Shown: one piece after another, positions 8,701 to 17,277 of the stretch
Numbering within the stretch: position 1 is the first letter of the stretch
Layout of the letters: each line of letters begins with the position of its first letter
From: Georgenia ruanii
GTDB lineage: Bacteria; Actinomycetota; Actinomycetes; Actinomycetales; Actinomycetaceae
Reading direction: 5' to 3'
NCBI RefSeq assembly: GCF_009193175.1
Contig: NZ_VUKE01000004.1
Coordinates: 1-64,000 of the forward strand
DNA length: 64,000 nucleotides
Made by a program: the position numbers and the translations under genes
Notes under the pieces: model-generated
What the model saw: only the letters and a program-made list of their open reading frames with translations
Database searches by the model: none
Told to the model about the DNA's origin: nothing

Positions 8701-9096
8701 ATGTCGATCGTCGTAGGTTGCGTATCCCGTCCCGAGGGCGGTGCGGCGCTGGGCTGTGCCGGTGCGAAGCTGCGGAACTCCCGGCCCGTCGCCGTGAACT
8801 CGCACCACAGCGGAAGGCGGCTTGACGGCGGTCGGGCGGTGCGATGCGAGGAAGAGCAGGCTCATGTCACGAGACGGCTGGACGAGACCAGTGTGCAGTA
8901 CGCGGTCCGCACGATCGTGAAGGGACAGGATCTGAGCGAAGACCTCACCGACGTTGCGGCCGAGGAGGGGGCCGATCTCAGTGTCATCGGCCTCCGACGT
9001 CGTGGACCGGTCGGAAAGCCCATCTTCCGCTGCAACGCACAGGAGATCCTCCTCGACGCGGAGCGTCAGGTACTGGCCGTCAAAGAACCGCGGTAG
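8701..9096 (+). CDS. Universal-stress-protein-like protein, degenerate
   Basis: This 131-residue protein resembles UspA. It begins MSIVVGC like the first beta strand. Its C-terminal half reads ADLSVIGLRRRGPVGKPI, then NAQEILLDAERQVLAVK, matching the end of Usp domains. The ATP-binding pattern G-x2-G-x9-G-S/T is broken: where family members have G-S or G-T this one has R-C, and the middle third is poorly conserved. It may be a non-nucleotide-binding Usp or a gene in decay. It is followed almost at once by the IclR gene. Confidence 0.6.
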   Translation: MSIVVGCVSRPEGGAALGCAGAKLRNSRPVAVNSHHSGRRLDGGRAVRCEEEQAHVTRRLDETSVQYAVRTIVKGQDLSEDLTDVAAEEGADLSVIGLRRRGPVGKPIFRCNAQEILLDAERQVLAVKEPR

Positions 9097-9098
9097 AG

Positions 9099-9941
9099 AT
9101 GCAACTCGCACGAGGGGGCCGGCTGCCGGTGGGGGAAGCGGTCTCAGCACGATCGCGCTCGGAGTACGTGCAGTCTCTCGACCGGGGACTGGCCGTGATC
9201 CGTGCCTTCGATGCGGACCATCAGCGGCTGACCCTCAGCGAGGTCGCGGACCGGACAGGGCTGACGCGGGCAGCGGCACGCCGCTTCCTGCACACCCTGC
9301 GAGGCCTCGGATATGTGTCCCTCGAGGGACGGCAGTTCTTCCTGCGCCCGCGACTCCTCGAGCTCGGATACTCCTACCTCTCCACACTGAGCATCCCGCA
9401 GCTCGCGGCGCCCCACATCGAACAGCTCGCGTGTGTCGCCGGCGAGTCCGTCTCGATCTCCGTGCTCGACGGCAGCGACGTGGTCTATGTGGCGCGGATC
9501 GCGAGCCGGCGGATCATGAGCGTCGATCTGTCCGTGGGGACACGCCTACCCGCCTACGTCACTTCGATGGGCCGGGTGCTCCTGGCGGCGCTTCCGTCCA
9601 GCGAGGTGGACCAGCATCTCGGAGATCTGGTGAGGAGGACGGAGCGAACGCTGACCGATCGTGCGCGCCTGCTCGCTGAGCTGCAAAAGGTTCGCGAGCA
9701 AGGCTGGGCGGTCGTCGACGAGGAGCTCGAGGACGGGCTTCGGTCCTTGGCGGTCCCAGTCCATGACTCACTCGATCAGGTCGTTGCGGCACTCAACATC
9801 TCGACGGTCGCACCCCGAGCCGCCGTCGAGACTTTCGTCGCCGAGCAGCTCGCACGTCTCCTCAAGACCGCGGCAGCCATCTCCGCGGCGGTGCAAGAGC
9901 AGACTCGCGTGACCGCGCGTCCGGCCGGATTTGGCCTTTAG
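9099..9941 (+). CDS. IclR-family transcriptional regulator (PcaR/PobR type)
   Basis: This 280-residue DNA-binding regulator has an N-terminal winged helix-turn-helix (about residues 25-85) and a C-terminal GAF-like effector domain. The opening YVQSLDRGLAVIRAF and the recognition-helix segment LTRAAARRFLHTL match the Pca/Pob regulators of protocatechuate and hydroxybenzoate pathways. I chose ATG 9099; GTG 9129 is a possible later start. Regulators of this group respond to an aromatic or beta-ketoadipate-pathway compound and control neighbouring genes. The gene follows the Usp-like gene by 2 bp and probably governs this island. Confidence 0.87.
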   Translation: MQLARGGRLPVGEAVSARSRSEYVQSLDRGLAVIRAFDADHQRLTLSEVADRTGLTRAAARRFLHTLRGLGYVSLEGRQFFLRPRLLELGYSYLSTLSIPQLAAPHIEQLACVAGESVSISVLDGSDVVYVARIASRRIMSVDLSVGTRLPAYVTSMGRVLLAALPSSEVDQHLGDLVRRTERTLTDRARLLAELQKVREQGWAVVDEELEDGLRSLAVPVHDSLDQVVAALNISTVAPRAAVETFVAEQLARLLKTAAAISAAVQEQTRVTARPAGFGL

Positions 9942-9997
9942 CGAGCAGTGCACGCCGACAGCTCTCTCGATTCACAAAGGATTAGGAGGGATTCAAC

Positions 9998-10941
9998 ATG
10001 CTGGACGACATGCGCGCTGTCGGTGTGACGGAGTTCGGTGGGCCTGAGAGCCTGCGAATCGTGCGTCTGCCGAGGCCGGCTGCTGGTGTAGACGAGGTCC
10101 GCATCCGTGTTCGTGCCGCAACGGTCAACCCGACTGACACCCTGCTCCGGTCCGGCCAGGGGCGGCGGAGGCCGCAAGGCGGGGCGCCCTACATCCCAGG
10201 GATGGAGTTCGCAGGCGAGGTCGACCAGGTGGGGGAAGGCAGCAGCTGGCGGGTGGGCGACAAGGTCATGGCGATCACGCTGCCCACAGGTCCCCGTGGC
10301 GGCGCCTACGCCCAGCACGTGGTCGTCCGGTCCCGGTCCGTGGCGCCCGTCCCGAGCCGGCTCACCGCGGTCGAGGCGGCCACGATCCCGATGAACGGCC
10401 TCACCGCCCTGCTCGCGCTCGACAAGCTGGGCCTTGCGCCGGGGCAGGTAGTCGCTGTTACCGGCGCGGCCGGGGCGCTGGGTGGGTATGTGGTTCAGCT
10501 GGCCAAGGCGCGTGGACTCACCGTGCTGGCCGACGCCGCCGCGCGTGACGAGCAGTTGGTGCGGATCTGGGCGCAGACCATGTCGTGCAGCGCGGGGACG
10601 ACGTCGCGTCTCGGTTCCGGGATCTCGTCCCACTGGGGGTGGACGGACTCGTCGACGCGGCGCTGCTTGATCACCGGAGCACCGAAGCGATCAGGGACGA
10701 CGGCAGCATGGCAGTGGTGCGTGGTTGGGACGGGCAACCAGGCCGCGGCATCAAGGTGCATCAGATATGGGTGCAGGACTATGCGGAGAACTCCGAGGCG
10801 CTCAGGCAGTTGGTGCAGCACGTTGAGCGTGGCGAGCTGACCCCGCGCGTGGCCCGCACCTTTCCTGCCGAAGAGGCGGCTGCCGCCCACCGCCAGCTCG
10901 AGAGAGGCGGCACCCGCGGGCGGATCGTGCTCGAGTTCTGA
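9998..10941 (+). pseudogene. Zinc-independent quinone oxidoreductase / MDR-type dehydrogenase, frameshifted
   Basis: The first frame from ATG 9998 (strong TTAGGAGGGATTC site) encodes the GroES-like N-terminal domain and the nucleotide-binding start G-A-A-G-A-L-G-G of a QOR-like medium-chain dehydrogenase. At about 10565-10567 the sense jumps frame. After ...DEQLVR the expected LGADHVVQRGDD continues only in the frame that ends at 10941, with the usual C-terminus ending RIVLEF. A one-base deletion explains this. Joined, the protein would be about 314 residues, normal for the family. No slippery heptamer is evident, so I read it as a broken gene or a base-calling error, not programmed frameshifting. 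Confidence 0.75.
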
Positions 10942-10985
10942 CCGGTGCTCCAGCCGACCTGACAAGGTCTATTCGTCCACCCGAA

Positions 10986-11459
10986 GTGGTACCGCGGGCC
11001 GCGCTCAGCAGGAGCGATGAGCGGAGAACGAGAACCGCGGATCTGGCAGTAGCCCAGCTGAGGCAGCGGCTGATCGAGCTCTTCCCGTCTCTGGCGACAG
11101 TTCGGCTCGAGCAGTCCTGGTCGGGCGTCTTGGGTGTGCCCCGCGACTGGTGCGCGTCGGTGAACTTCGACCGCGCAACCGGCGTCCTCTCCGCGGGAGG
11201 GTACGTCGGGCATGGGCTCAGCGGCACCAACCTCGCGGCCCGGACCCTCCGCGACCTCATCCTCGAGCGGGACACGGAGCTCACGCGGCTGCCGTGGGTG
11301 GGCCGGCACGCCCGGAACTGGGAGGTCGAGCCCATCCGGTGGTTGGGTGCCTCGGCGCTCTATGCGGCGTACAGATTCGCAGACCGTCGCGAGTACGCGA
11401 CCGGTTCCCCGCGGACGCACTGGGTTGCCCGTGCAGCGAACGTCGTGAGCGGCCGCTAG
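10986..11459 (+). pseudogene. FAD oxidoreductase (DAO family) C-terminal remnant
   Basis: Only the last part (at most 157 residues) of an approximately 460-residue DadA/PuuB-type flavoenzyme is present. LFPSLATVRLEQSWSGVLGV, then GGYVGHGLSGTNLAARTLRD and a RWLGASALYAAYR tail, are the substrate-domain end and the second FAD contact. The N-terminal GxGxxG domain is absent, and bases 10942-11000 carry nothing related. It lies just behind the frameshifted oxidoreductase. It is a truncated remnant. Confidence 0.65.
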
Positions 11460-11662
11460 CGGATGTCGGGCGAGTTCCAGGCGTATGCCGTGACGCCACG
11501 CCAGGCCCCGTCGGCACACGCCCAGACCGCGCCCGCGCACCAGGCAGGAGAGACGCCCCTGGTCGGGAGGGGCCCATGGGCCCGGGTCGTGCCTTCGTTG
11601 AGGACGACCTCCCTGTCGACGCGACGCACGGGGTCGACGGTGAGACCGCCGACCCCGTCACG

Positions 11663-12007
11663 TCAGGCCTGGGCGAGCGCCCCGACGTTCTCGGCGGCGT
11701 CGCGGCTCCGCGGGCGGGCGAGCACCGCACGAAGCGCGTCGTCGAGGGCGGCCGTGGCGTCGTCGACGACGGTGATTGAGCGCCACGCGACGTGCGCGTC
11801 GGGCCGGACGAGCACGACGCCGTCCTCGGAGATCTCGCTCAGCCGGGCCCAGTCCTCGTACAGGTCGGTGTGTCCATGGCCCGGGCCGACGACATAGGCG
11901 GCGATCTCGAGCCCGCGCTCGGCGCCGACGAGACCAAGTCTGGCAACGAGGCGACGGCCCCGTCGGTTGCGAGTGAAGGTCGCCACGCGCCGGCGCCACG
12001 ACGGCAC
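11663..12007 (-). pseudogene. FAD-dependent aromatic hydroxylase C-terminal remnant
   Basis: On the minus strand an open frame of up to 114 residues carries the thioredoxin-like C-terminal domain of PheA/TfdB-type monooxygenases. The key segment is DGVVLVRPDAHVAWRS, which these enzymes end with, followed by a helix AALDDALRAVLARP. The two FAD domains (about 400 residues) are missing upstream, and bases 12008-12336 do not supply them. Its orientation is opposite to the other island genes. It fits a lost aromatic pathway and supports decay of this island. Confidence 0.55.
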
Positions 12008-12336
12008 TGCCGCTCAGGGGCGATCCTGCGTGGACGGCACCGGGCGAAGAAGCCCATTGATCGCGCAGCAGGCCTCCACACCACTGGCCGAGAGAGCCTC
12101 CGACCAGGCGCGCGCCTTTCGTGGCTGAACCACCGGCCACTGTTTCGCATGGATGGGGACCGAGTTTGGCCGCAAGGCGACGGTCACCGAGGTGAGTGGG
12201 CGCACACCCTCCGGACCTAGTTTTCCAGGATGTCCCGTCGTTATCGTTCCGTGATCTGTAATCGACACGCGTCGCTAACGGCCGCGCGTGGCTTCGACGC
12301 CCACGACGGGCGATCCCCTTCCCCGGAGGTACTTCT
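12008..12336. other. Gene-poor stretch before the M23 peptidase
   Basis: I see no convincing gene here. The stretch holds the boundary of the hydroxylase remnant and, at 12240-12264, repeated GTNATC elements that probably belong to the peptidase promoter. Confidence 0.5.
12240..12264 (+). promoter_or_regulatory. Direct repeats upstream of the M23 peptidase (possible MtrA-like site)
   Basis: GTTATCG at 12240, GTGATCT at 12251 and GTAATCG at 12258 form short direct repeats. The first two start 11 bp apart, about one helical turn. The 11-bp spacing matches repeats found before the two G5/muralytic genes at 48811 and 50340. In actinobacteria MtrA binds paired GTNACG-like repeats in cell-wall hydrolase promoters. 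This copy is the least similar of the three. Confidence 0.35.
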
Positions 12337-13278
12337 ATGCCGAGCCGTGCGCGCGATGAGCAGCAGGCACTCGGCGGGCGAGCGAGCACGCCCGCTGCCG
12401 GACCCAACGAGACCACTGTGACCGCCACCGACACCGCGTGGTGGCACCGGATACCCCGCGCCGCAAAGCTGGGCGCGCTTGGCGCGCTGATCATCGGCGG
12501 CTCGATCGCCACCGCTATCGACGGCCGCGAGGCCGCCTTCGCCGACACAGCGTCCGGCGTCGTCCACTCGAGCGACGACTCGATCGCCACCAGGTCCGAG
12601 GGCCCCGCGTCCCGCGCCACCGACCGTCAGGAGCTCGACGCCGCAGAGCGGGCGGCTGCGAAGCAAGCTGCGGCGGAGCAGGCAGCTGCGGAGCGGGCGG
12701 CTGCGGAGCGGGCGGCGGCGGAGCGGGCGGCTGCGGAGCGGGCGGCTGCGGAGCAGGCCGCGGCGGAGCAGGCCGCGGCGGAGCGGGCGGCGGCGGAGCG
12801 TGCGGCGGGCGAGCAGGCCGCGGCGGAGCGGGCCGCCGCCGAGCTGGCCGCGGTGGAGGCCGCGGCGAACAAGGTCGTCATGCCACTGGATGCAGGCACC
12901 TACAGCCACACGTCCAGCTACGGCGCCCGCGCCGGTGGCTTCCACCTGGGAACTGACATGGGCGCCCCCCGCGACACCCCGATCCGCGCCGCAGCCGCCG
13001 GAACGGTGGTTCACGCCGGGGCAGGCATCCAGGGACGCTCGAGCAACCTCATCAGCATCAAGCACAACATCAACGGCCAGACCTTCTACACCTGGTACGT
13101 CCACATGTACGACGACGGCGTGTACGTCACCCAGGGGCAGCAGGTCGCCGCCGGTGACGTCATCGGTGGTGTCGGCTCCAACGGCAACTCCACCGGCAAT
13201 CACCTCCACTTCGAGGTGCACCCGGCCGACGGCCGCACCATCGAGCCGCTGGGCTGGCTGCGGCAGCACGGAGCATAG
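12337..13278 (+). CDS. Secreted/membrane-anchored M23 (LytM-like) metallopeptidase
   Basis: This 313-residue cell-wall endopeptidase has a cytoplasmic N-terminus, a hydrophobic segment at about residues 44-61, an Ala/Glu/Arg repeat rod at about 98-175, and a peptidase M23 domain at about 187-300. The zinc motif is visible: His203-x3-Asp207 (H-L-G-T-D), His256, and H-x-H at 289-291 (HLHFEV). Enzymes with this set cleave peptidoglycan stem peptides. The rod would hold the catalytic domain away from the membrane. ATG 12337 follows CCCCGGAGGTACTTCT. It is monocistronic, with a strong hairpin after the stop. Confidence 0.88.
   Translation: MPSRARDEQQALGGRASTPAAGPNETTVTATDTAWWHRIPRAAKLGALGALIIGGSIATAIDGREAAFADTASGVVHSSDDSIATRSEGPASRATDRQELDAAERAAAKQAAAEQAAAERAAAERAAAERAAAERAAAEQAAAEQAAAERAAAERAAGEQAAAERAAAELAAVEAAANKVVMPLDAGTYSHTSSYGARAGGFHLGTDMGAPRDTPIRAAAAGTVVHAGAGIQGRSSNLISIKHNINGQTFYTWYVHMYDDGVYVTQGQQVAAGDVIGGVGSNGNSTGNHLHFEVHPADGRTIEPLGWLRQHGA
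12640..12850 (+). repeat. 15-bp tandem repeats encoding E-x-A-A-A rod
   Basis: About fourteen degenerate 15-bp units built on GAGCGGGCGGCTGCG encode repeated ERAAA/EQAAA pentapeptides in the M23 protein. All units keep the reading frame. Such arrays change length easily between strains. Confidence 0.85.
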
Positions 13279-13309
13279 GTCGATCCGCTCCGTTACGTCG
13301 CCAGCGACG

Positions 13310-13344
13310 GCGTGCGCCCCCGGTCCTCCTCCGGGGGCGCACGC
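13310..13344 (+). terminator. Terminator-like hairpin after the M23 peptidase
   Basis: A perfect 14-bp stem: GCGTGCGCCCCCGG at 13310-13323 pairs with CCGGGGGCGCACGC at 13331-13344 across a 7-base loop, followed by GTTT. It lies 32 bp after the peptidase stop. Confidence 0.75.
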
Positions 13345-13576
13345 ACGTTTGGGCTGCCGGCGTCGTCGGCGAGCTCGCACTCGTGCGCGGAAGTCACGCC
13401 GCCCCCGGGCCGTGATCCCCTCGCGCCGCGGCCAGCGACTCCCCGGCGAGCGCGCGCAGCGCGGAACCGCCACGATCCAGGCCCGGCTTTACCCGAGTTT
13501 GACCGTTAAGTGGTTATTGACGGGATGTTCCCCTAATGTGGACGGGCACTCGGACCAGCTGAGGGGGAAGCCGCCC

Positions 13577-14218
13577 GTGTGGGACTACGTGGTCGAGCGA
13601 GGCGACCAGATCGCCTTCCTGGCGTACCAGCACGCCAGCCTCGTCATCCAGAGCGTCGCCCTGGCAACCGCGATCGCGATGCTGGTCGCGGTCCTGGTGT
13701 ACCGGAACGAGCGGCTCGCCTCGGCGGCGAACTCCGTCTCCGCCGTCGGCCTCACGATCCCGTCGTTCGCGCTGCTCGGCATGCTGGTCGCGCCGTTCGG
13801 CTTCGGGGTCGTCTCGGCCGTGATCGCGGTGACGTTCTACGCCGCGCTGCCGATCCTGCGCAACGCGGTCGTGGGCCTGGCGGGCGTCGACCCGCGGCAT
13901 GCCGAGGCCGCGCGCGGCCTCGGCATGAGCCGGCTGGGCGCGCTGGTGCACGTGGAGCTTCCCCTGGCCTGGCCCGTCATCCTCGCCGGCATCCGGGTGT
14001 CCACGCAGATGGTCATGGGCATCGCCGCCATCGCCGCCTACGTGCTCGGCCCGGGGCTGGGCGGCTTCATCTTCTCCGGCCTGGCCCGCCTCGGCGGCGC
14101 GAACGCCGTGTACTCCGCGCTGACCGGGACCATCGCCGTCGTCGTCATCGCTCTCGTGGTCGACCTGCTCCTCGTGCTGGTCGGCCGCCTGACCATCCCG
14201 AGGGGGATCCGTGCTTGA
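13577..14218 (+). CDS. Osmoprotectant (glycine betaine/carnitine/choline) ABC transporter permease
   Basis: This 213-residue OpuCB-like permease has five or six membrane segments. The conserved GLTIPSFALLGML and ALPILRNAVVGLAGVD...AARGLGMS segments are typical of this family, the latter being the ATPase-contact EAA loop. I chose GTG 13577 because GAGGGGG lies about 9 bases upstream and the product then starts at the first membrane helix. It overlaps the ATPase gene by 8 bp. The operon has two permeases, one ATPase and one binding protein, the OpuC arrangement used to import compatible solutes under osmotic stress. Confidence 0.87.
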   Translation: MWDYVVERGDQIAFLAYQHASLVIQSVALATAIAMLVAVLVYRNERLASAANSVSAVGLTIPSFALLGMLVAPFGFGVVSAVIAVTFYAALPILRNAVVGLAGVDPRHAEAARGLGMSRLGALVHVELPLAWPVILAGIRVSTQMVMGIAAIAAYVLGPGLGGFIFSGLARLGGANAVYSALTGTIAVVVIALVVDLLLVLVGRLTIPRGIRA

Positions 14219-15374
14219 GACCACCACCGCACCCACGGCGACGGCCACCACCGGCGCCTCCATCCAGCTGCAGGGCGTGACCAAGCGGTACCCCGGCCAG
14301 CCCCGACCCGCGGTGGACACCATCGACCTGGACATCCGGGCCGGGGAGATCCTCGTGCTCGTCGGCCCCTCCGGGTGCGGCAAGACGACCACGCTGAAGA
14401 TGATCAACCGGCTCATCGAGCCGTCCTCGGGCCGGGTCGTGCTGGACGGCGAGGACGTCACCAGCATCGACGCCGACCGGCTGCGCCGCCGGATCGGCTA
14501 CGTCATCCAGGCCGGCGGGCTGTTCCCGCACATGACCGTCGGCGACAACGTCGCCCTGGTGCCGGGCCTGCTCAAGTGGGACAAGGACCGCACCCGGGCC
14601 CGCGTCGACGAGCTGCTGGACCTGGTGGGCCTGGATCCCGACGCCTACCGCGACCGCTACCCGCGCGAGCTCTCCGGCGGTCAGCAGCAGCGCGTCGGCG
14701 TGGCCCGCGCTCTCGCCGCGGACCCGCCGGTCCTGCTCATGGACGAGCCCTTCGGCGCGGTGGACCCCATCACCCGGCAACGGCTCCAGGACGAGCTGCT
14801 GAGCATCCAGGAGGAGCTCGGCAAGACGATCGTGATCGTCACGCACGACTTCGACGAGGCGGTCAAGCTCGGCGACCGCATCGCGATCCTCGACGTCGGC
14901 GCCCGGGTGGTCCAGCTCGACACTCCCGCCGAGATCCTGGCCAACCCCGCCGAGGAGTTCGTCGCCGACTTCATCGGTGCCGGCGCCTCCCTCAAGACCC
15001 TGTCCCTGACCCGGCTGGGCGACGTCGAGCTCCGCCCCGGCGTGACCGCCACGGTCGGCACGTCCGCCGACGAGGCCGTGGCCCGCGCCCGCGCTGCCGG
15101 GTACCGCTCCGTCGTCGTCGTCGACGAGCGGAACCGCCCGCTGCGCTGGCACCCGCTCGCCCAGCTGGAGGGCACGGGCGCCATCACCGGCGAGCTGGAC
15201 GAAGACCTCCCCGCGCTCGGCCGGCACGCCAGCCTCAGCGAGGCGCTCGACGCGATGCTCACCGCCTCCCAGAACGGCGTGATCGTCACCGGCCGCCGGG
15301 ACACCTACCTCGGCCTGGTCACCGTCAAGACCGTCATGTCGTTCATGACCCCGGACGAGGAGACGCAGCCGTGA
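14211..15374 (+). CDS. Osmoprotectant ABC transporter ATP-binding protein (OpuCA/ProV-like)
   Basis: This 387-residue ATPase has Walker A GPSGCGKTT (about residues 54-62), signature LSGGQQQRVGVARAL, Walker B VLLMDEPFGAVD and the switch segment VTHDFDEA. After about residue 270 comes a C-terminal regulatory extension resembling tandem CBS motifs (GYRSVVVVDE ... GVIVTGRRDTYLGLVT). In OpuA-type ATPases such CBS domains sense ionic strength and gate transport. The start overlaps the upstream permease, and the stop overlaps the next permease (GTGA). Confidence 0.9.
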   Translation: MLETTTAPTATATTGASIQLQGVTKRYPGQPRPAVDTIDLDIRAGEILVLVGPSGCGKTTTLKMINRLIEPSSGRVVLDGEDVTSIDADRLRRRIGYVIQAGGLFPHMTVGDNVALVPGLLKWDKDRTRARVDELLDLVGLDPDAYRDRYPRELSGGQQQRVGVARALAADPPVLLMDEPFGAVDPITRQRLQDELLSIQEELGKTIVIVTHDFDEAVKLGDRIAILDVGARVVQLDTPAEILANPAEEFVADFIGAGASLKTLSLTRLGDVELRPGVTATVGTSADEAVARARAAGYRSVVVVDERNRPLRWHPLAQLEGTGAITGELDEDLPALGRHASLSEALDAMLTASQNGVIVTGRRDTYLGLVTVKTVMSFMTPDEETQP

Positions 15375-16192
15375 CCGCCTCCGTCGCGCGCGTCGCGGGC
15401 GAGGCGACGGCGGCCGCGGCGTCGGGGCAGGCCGGCGAGGCGCAGGCCGAGCTCGACGCGGCCGAGAGCGCCCGACCCTGGCGCACCCTCCTGCGCCAGC
15501 CGGTGCTGATCGCCGTCGCCCTGGCCGCCTACGTCGTCTGGCTCTCGACGGCGGAGCTCACCGCGATCGAGCGCCGCCCGCTGTCGTGGGACGCCCTGGG
15601 CCCGGCCATCACCGAGCACCTGCGCCTGACCTTCGTCTCCGCCGGCCTCGTGGTCCTCATCGCGGTCCCGCTGGGAATCCTGCTCACCCGCGGGCCGTTC
15701 CGCCGGCTGGCCGGGCCGGTCATCGCCCTGGCGAACGTCGGTCAGGCGGCCCCGTCCATCGGCCTCGTGGTCCTGCTGGCCATGTGGCTCGGCTTCGGCC
15801 CGGGGACCGCCGTCGTCGCCCTGGTGGCCTACGCCGTGCTGCCGGTGCTGCGCAACACGATGGTCGGCCTCGGCGGCGTGGACGGCCGGCTCGTCGAGGC
15901 CGGCCGCGGCATGGGCATGACCGCGCTGGCGGTGCTCCTGCGCGTGGAGCTGCCGCTCGCCGTCCCGGTGATCCTCGCCGGGGTGCGCACCGCCCTGGTG
16001 CTGCTCGTCGGCACCGCCACGCTCGCCGTGTTCATCAACGGCGGCGGCCTGGGGATCCTCATCACCACCGGGATCAACCTGTACCTGCCCAACCTGCTCG
16101 TCTCCGGCGCGCTGCTGGTGGCGCTGCTGGCCCTGCTCATCGACTGGCTGGGGCGCGTGGTGGAGCACGTGGCCCGCCCCCGAGGACTGTGA
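15371..16192 (+). CDS. Osmoprotectant ABC transporter permease (second)
   Basis: This 273-residue OpuCD-like permease is paired with the one at 13577. An Ala-rich cytoplasmic N-terminus of about 40 residues precedes the membrane domain. It has the family segments GQAAPSIGLVVLLAMWLG and LPVLRNTMVGLGGVD...EAGRGMGM. GTG 15371 overlaps the ATPase stop by 4 bp. Its own stop shares a base with the binding-protein ATG. Confidence 0.87.
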   Translation: MTASVARVAGEATAAAASGQAGEAQAELDAAESARPWRTLLRQPVLIAVALAAYVVWLSTAELTAIERRPLSWDALGPAITEHLRLTFVSAGLVVLIAVPLGILLTRGPFRRLAGPVIALANVGQAAPSIGLVVLLAMWLGFGPGTAVVALVAYAVLPVLRNTMVGLGGVDGRLVEAGRGMGMTALAVLLRVELPLAVPVILAGVRTALVLLVGTATLAVFINGGGLGILITTGINLYLPNLLVSGALLVALLALLIDWLGRVVEHVARPRGL

Positions 16193-17178
16193 TGTCTCGA
16201 CGCACCCGCCTGCTGGCCGCCGCCGCGGCGGCCTCCGCCGCCCTGCTCGCCGCCTGCGGGCTGCAGCCCGCCACCGGTTACGTCCCGGCCGTGGAGCCCG
16301 GCAGCATCGCACCGGTCGACGGCGCCGAGGACCTCGCGGTGACCGTGGGGTCCAAGAACTTCAGCGAACAGCTCATCCTGGGCAAGATCGCCGTGATCGC
16401 CCTGCGCGCCGCCGGTTTCCAGGTCACCGACTCCACCAACATCCCCGGCTCGGTCGCCTCTCGCGAGGGCCACCTCGCGGGCGACATCGACATGGGGTGG
16501 GAGTACACCGGTACCGCCTGGGTCGCCTACATGGGCCAGACCGGCATTCCCGACCGGGAGCAGCAGTGGCGCGCCGTGCGCGACGCGGATCTCGGCAACG
16601 GGCTCACCTGGCTGCCGCCCGCCCCGATGAACAACACCTACGGCTTCGCCATGGGTCCCGATGCCGCCGCCAAGCTCGGCGTCGGCGCGCTGTCGCAGGT
16701 CAAGGACCTGCCGGCGGAGGAGCGCACGTTCTGCGTGGAGAGCGAGTTCCGCAGCCGCGACGACGGCCTCGAGCCCATGCTCGAGCACTACGGCATCCCG
16801 CTCGGCGACCCCGCCGGGGTGCCCGCCGAGAACATCAAGGTGATGGACACCGGCGCCATCTACGCGGCCACCGCGGCGGGGGAGTGCAACTTCGGGGAGA
16901 TCTTCACGACGGACGGGCGCATCCTCGCCCTCGACCTCACGGTCCTCGAGGACGACGCGAGGTACTTCCCCTCCTACAACGTCGCCCCCGTGGTGCGGAC
17001 GGACGCGCTCGACGAGGCGCCCGGGATCGCGGCGGTCTTCGAGCAGATCACCCCGCTGCTGACCGACGAGCTGCTCATCGACCTCAACGCCCGGGTCGAC
17101 GTCGAGGGCGAGGAGCCGGCCGACGTGGCGCTGGACTGGATGGTCTCCGAGGGGCTGGTCACCGCGCCCGCTTCCTGA
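16192..17178 (+). CDS. Osmoprotectant ABC transporter substrate-binding lipoprotein
   Basis: This 328-residue OpuAC/QAT-family binding protein has a lipoprotein signal with lipobox L-A-A-C (Cys22). The mature protein starts its ligand domain at LAVTVGSKNFSEQLILGKI, the almost invariant opening of OpuCC/ProX-like proteins. It continues with DIDMGWEYTGTAW, where aromatic residues build the quaternary-amine cage. It completes the importer. The jet operon starts 99 bp downstream with no clear terminator between. Confidence 0.9.
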   Translation: MSRRTRLLAAAAAASAALLAACGLQPATGYVPAVEPGSIAPVDGAEDLAVTVGSKNFSEQLILGKIAVIALRAAGFQVTDSTNIPGSVASREGHLAGDIDMGWEYTGTAWVAYMGQTGIPDREQQWRAVRDADLGNGLTWLPPAPMNNTYGFAMGPDAAAKLGVGALSQVKDLPAEERTFCVESEFRSRDDGLEPMLEHYGIPLGDPAGVPAENIKVMDTGAIYAATAAGECNFGEIFTTDGRILALDLTVLEDDARYFPSYNVAPVVRTDALDEAPGIAAVFEQITPLLTDELLIDLNARVDVEGEEPADVALDWMVSEGLVTAPAS

Positions 17179-17277
17179 CCGCGCCAGCCCGGCCGGCGCA
17201 CCGCCCGGCGAGGATCACCGTGAGGCAGGACGGCGGCGGCGAGGGAGTGTCGGTGGCCCATGGCAGGATCGACTGAC

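Noticed and set aside
10560-10590. Programmed ribosomal frameshift in the quinone oxidoreductase
   Set aside because: No slippery heptamer, internal Shine-Dalgarno or downstream pseudoknot is evident, and the family does not use frameshifting.
12014-12268. Minus-strand 84-codon open frame upstream of the peptidase
   Set aside because: No ribosome-binding site, no recognisable motif, and atypical composition for a coding frame here.
12232-12336. c-di-AMP (ydaO-type) riboswitch before the M23 peptidase or rpf genes
   Set aside because: Such riboswitches regulate similar genes in other actinobacteria, but I could not find the conserved core in the leaders here, and the 12-kb leader is too short.
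13497-13520. MtrA-like repeat before the osmoprotectant operon (GTTAAG and GTTATT)
   Set aside because: The half-sites are only 8 bp apart and lack the CG of the other sites, so it is not comparable.
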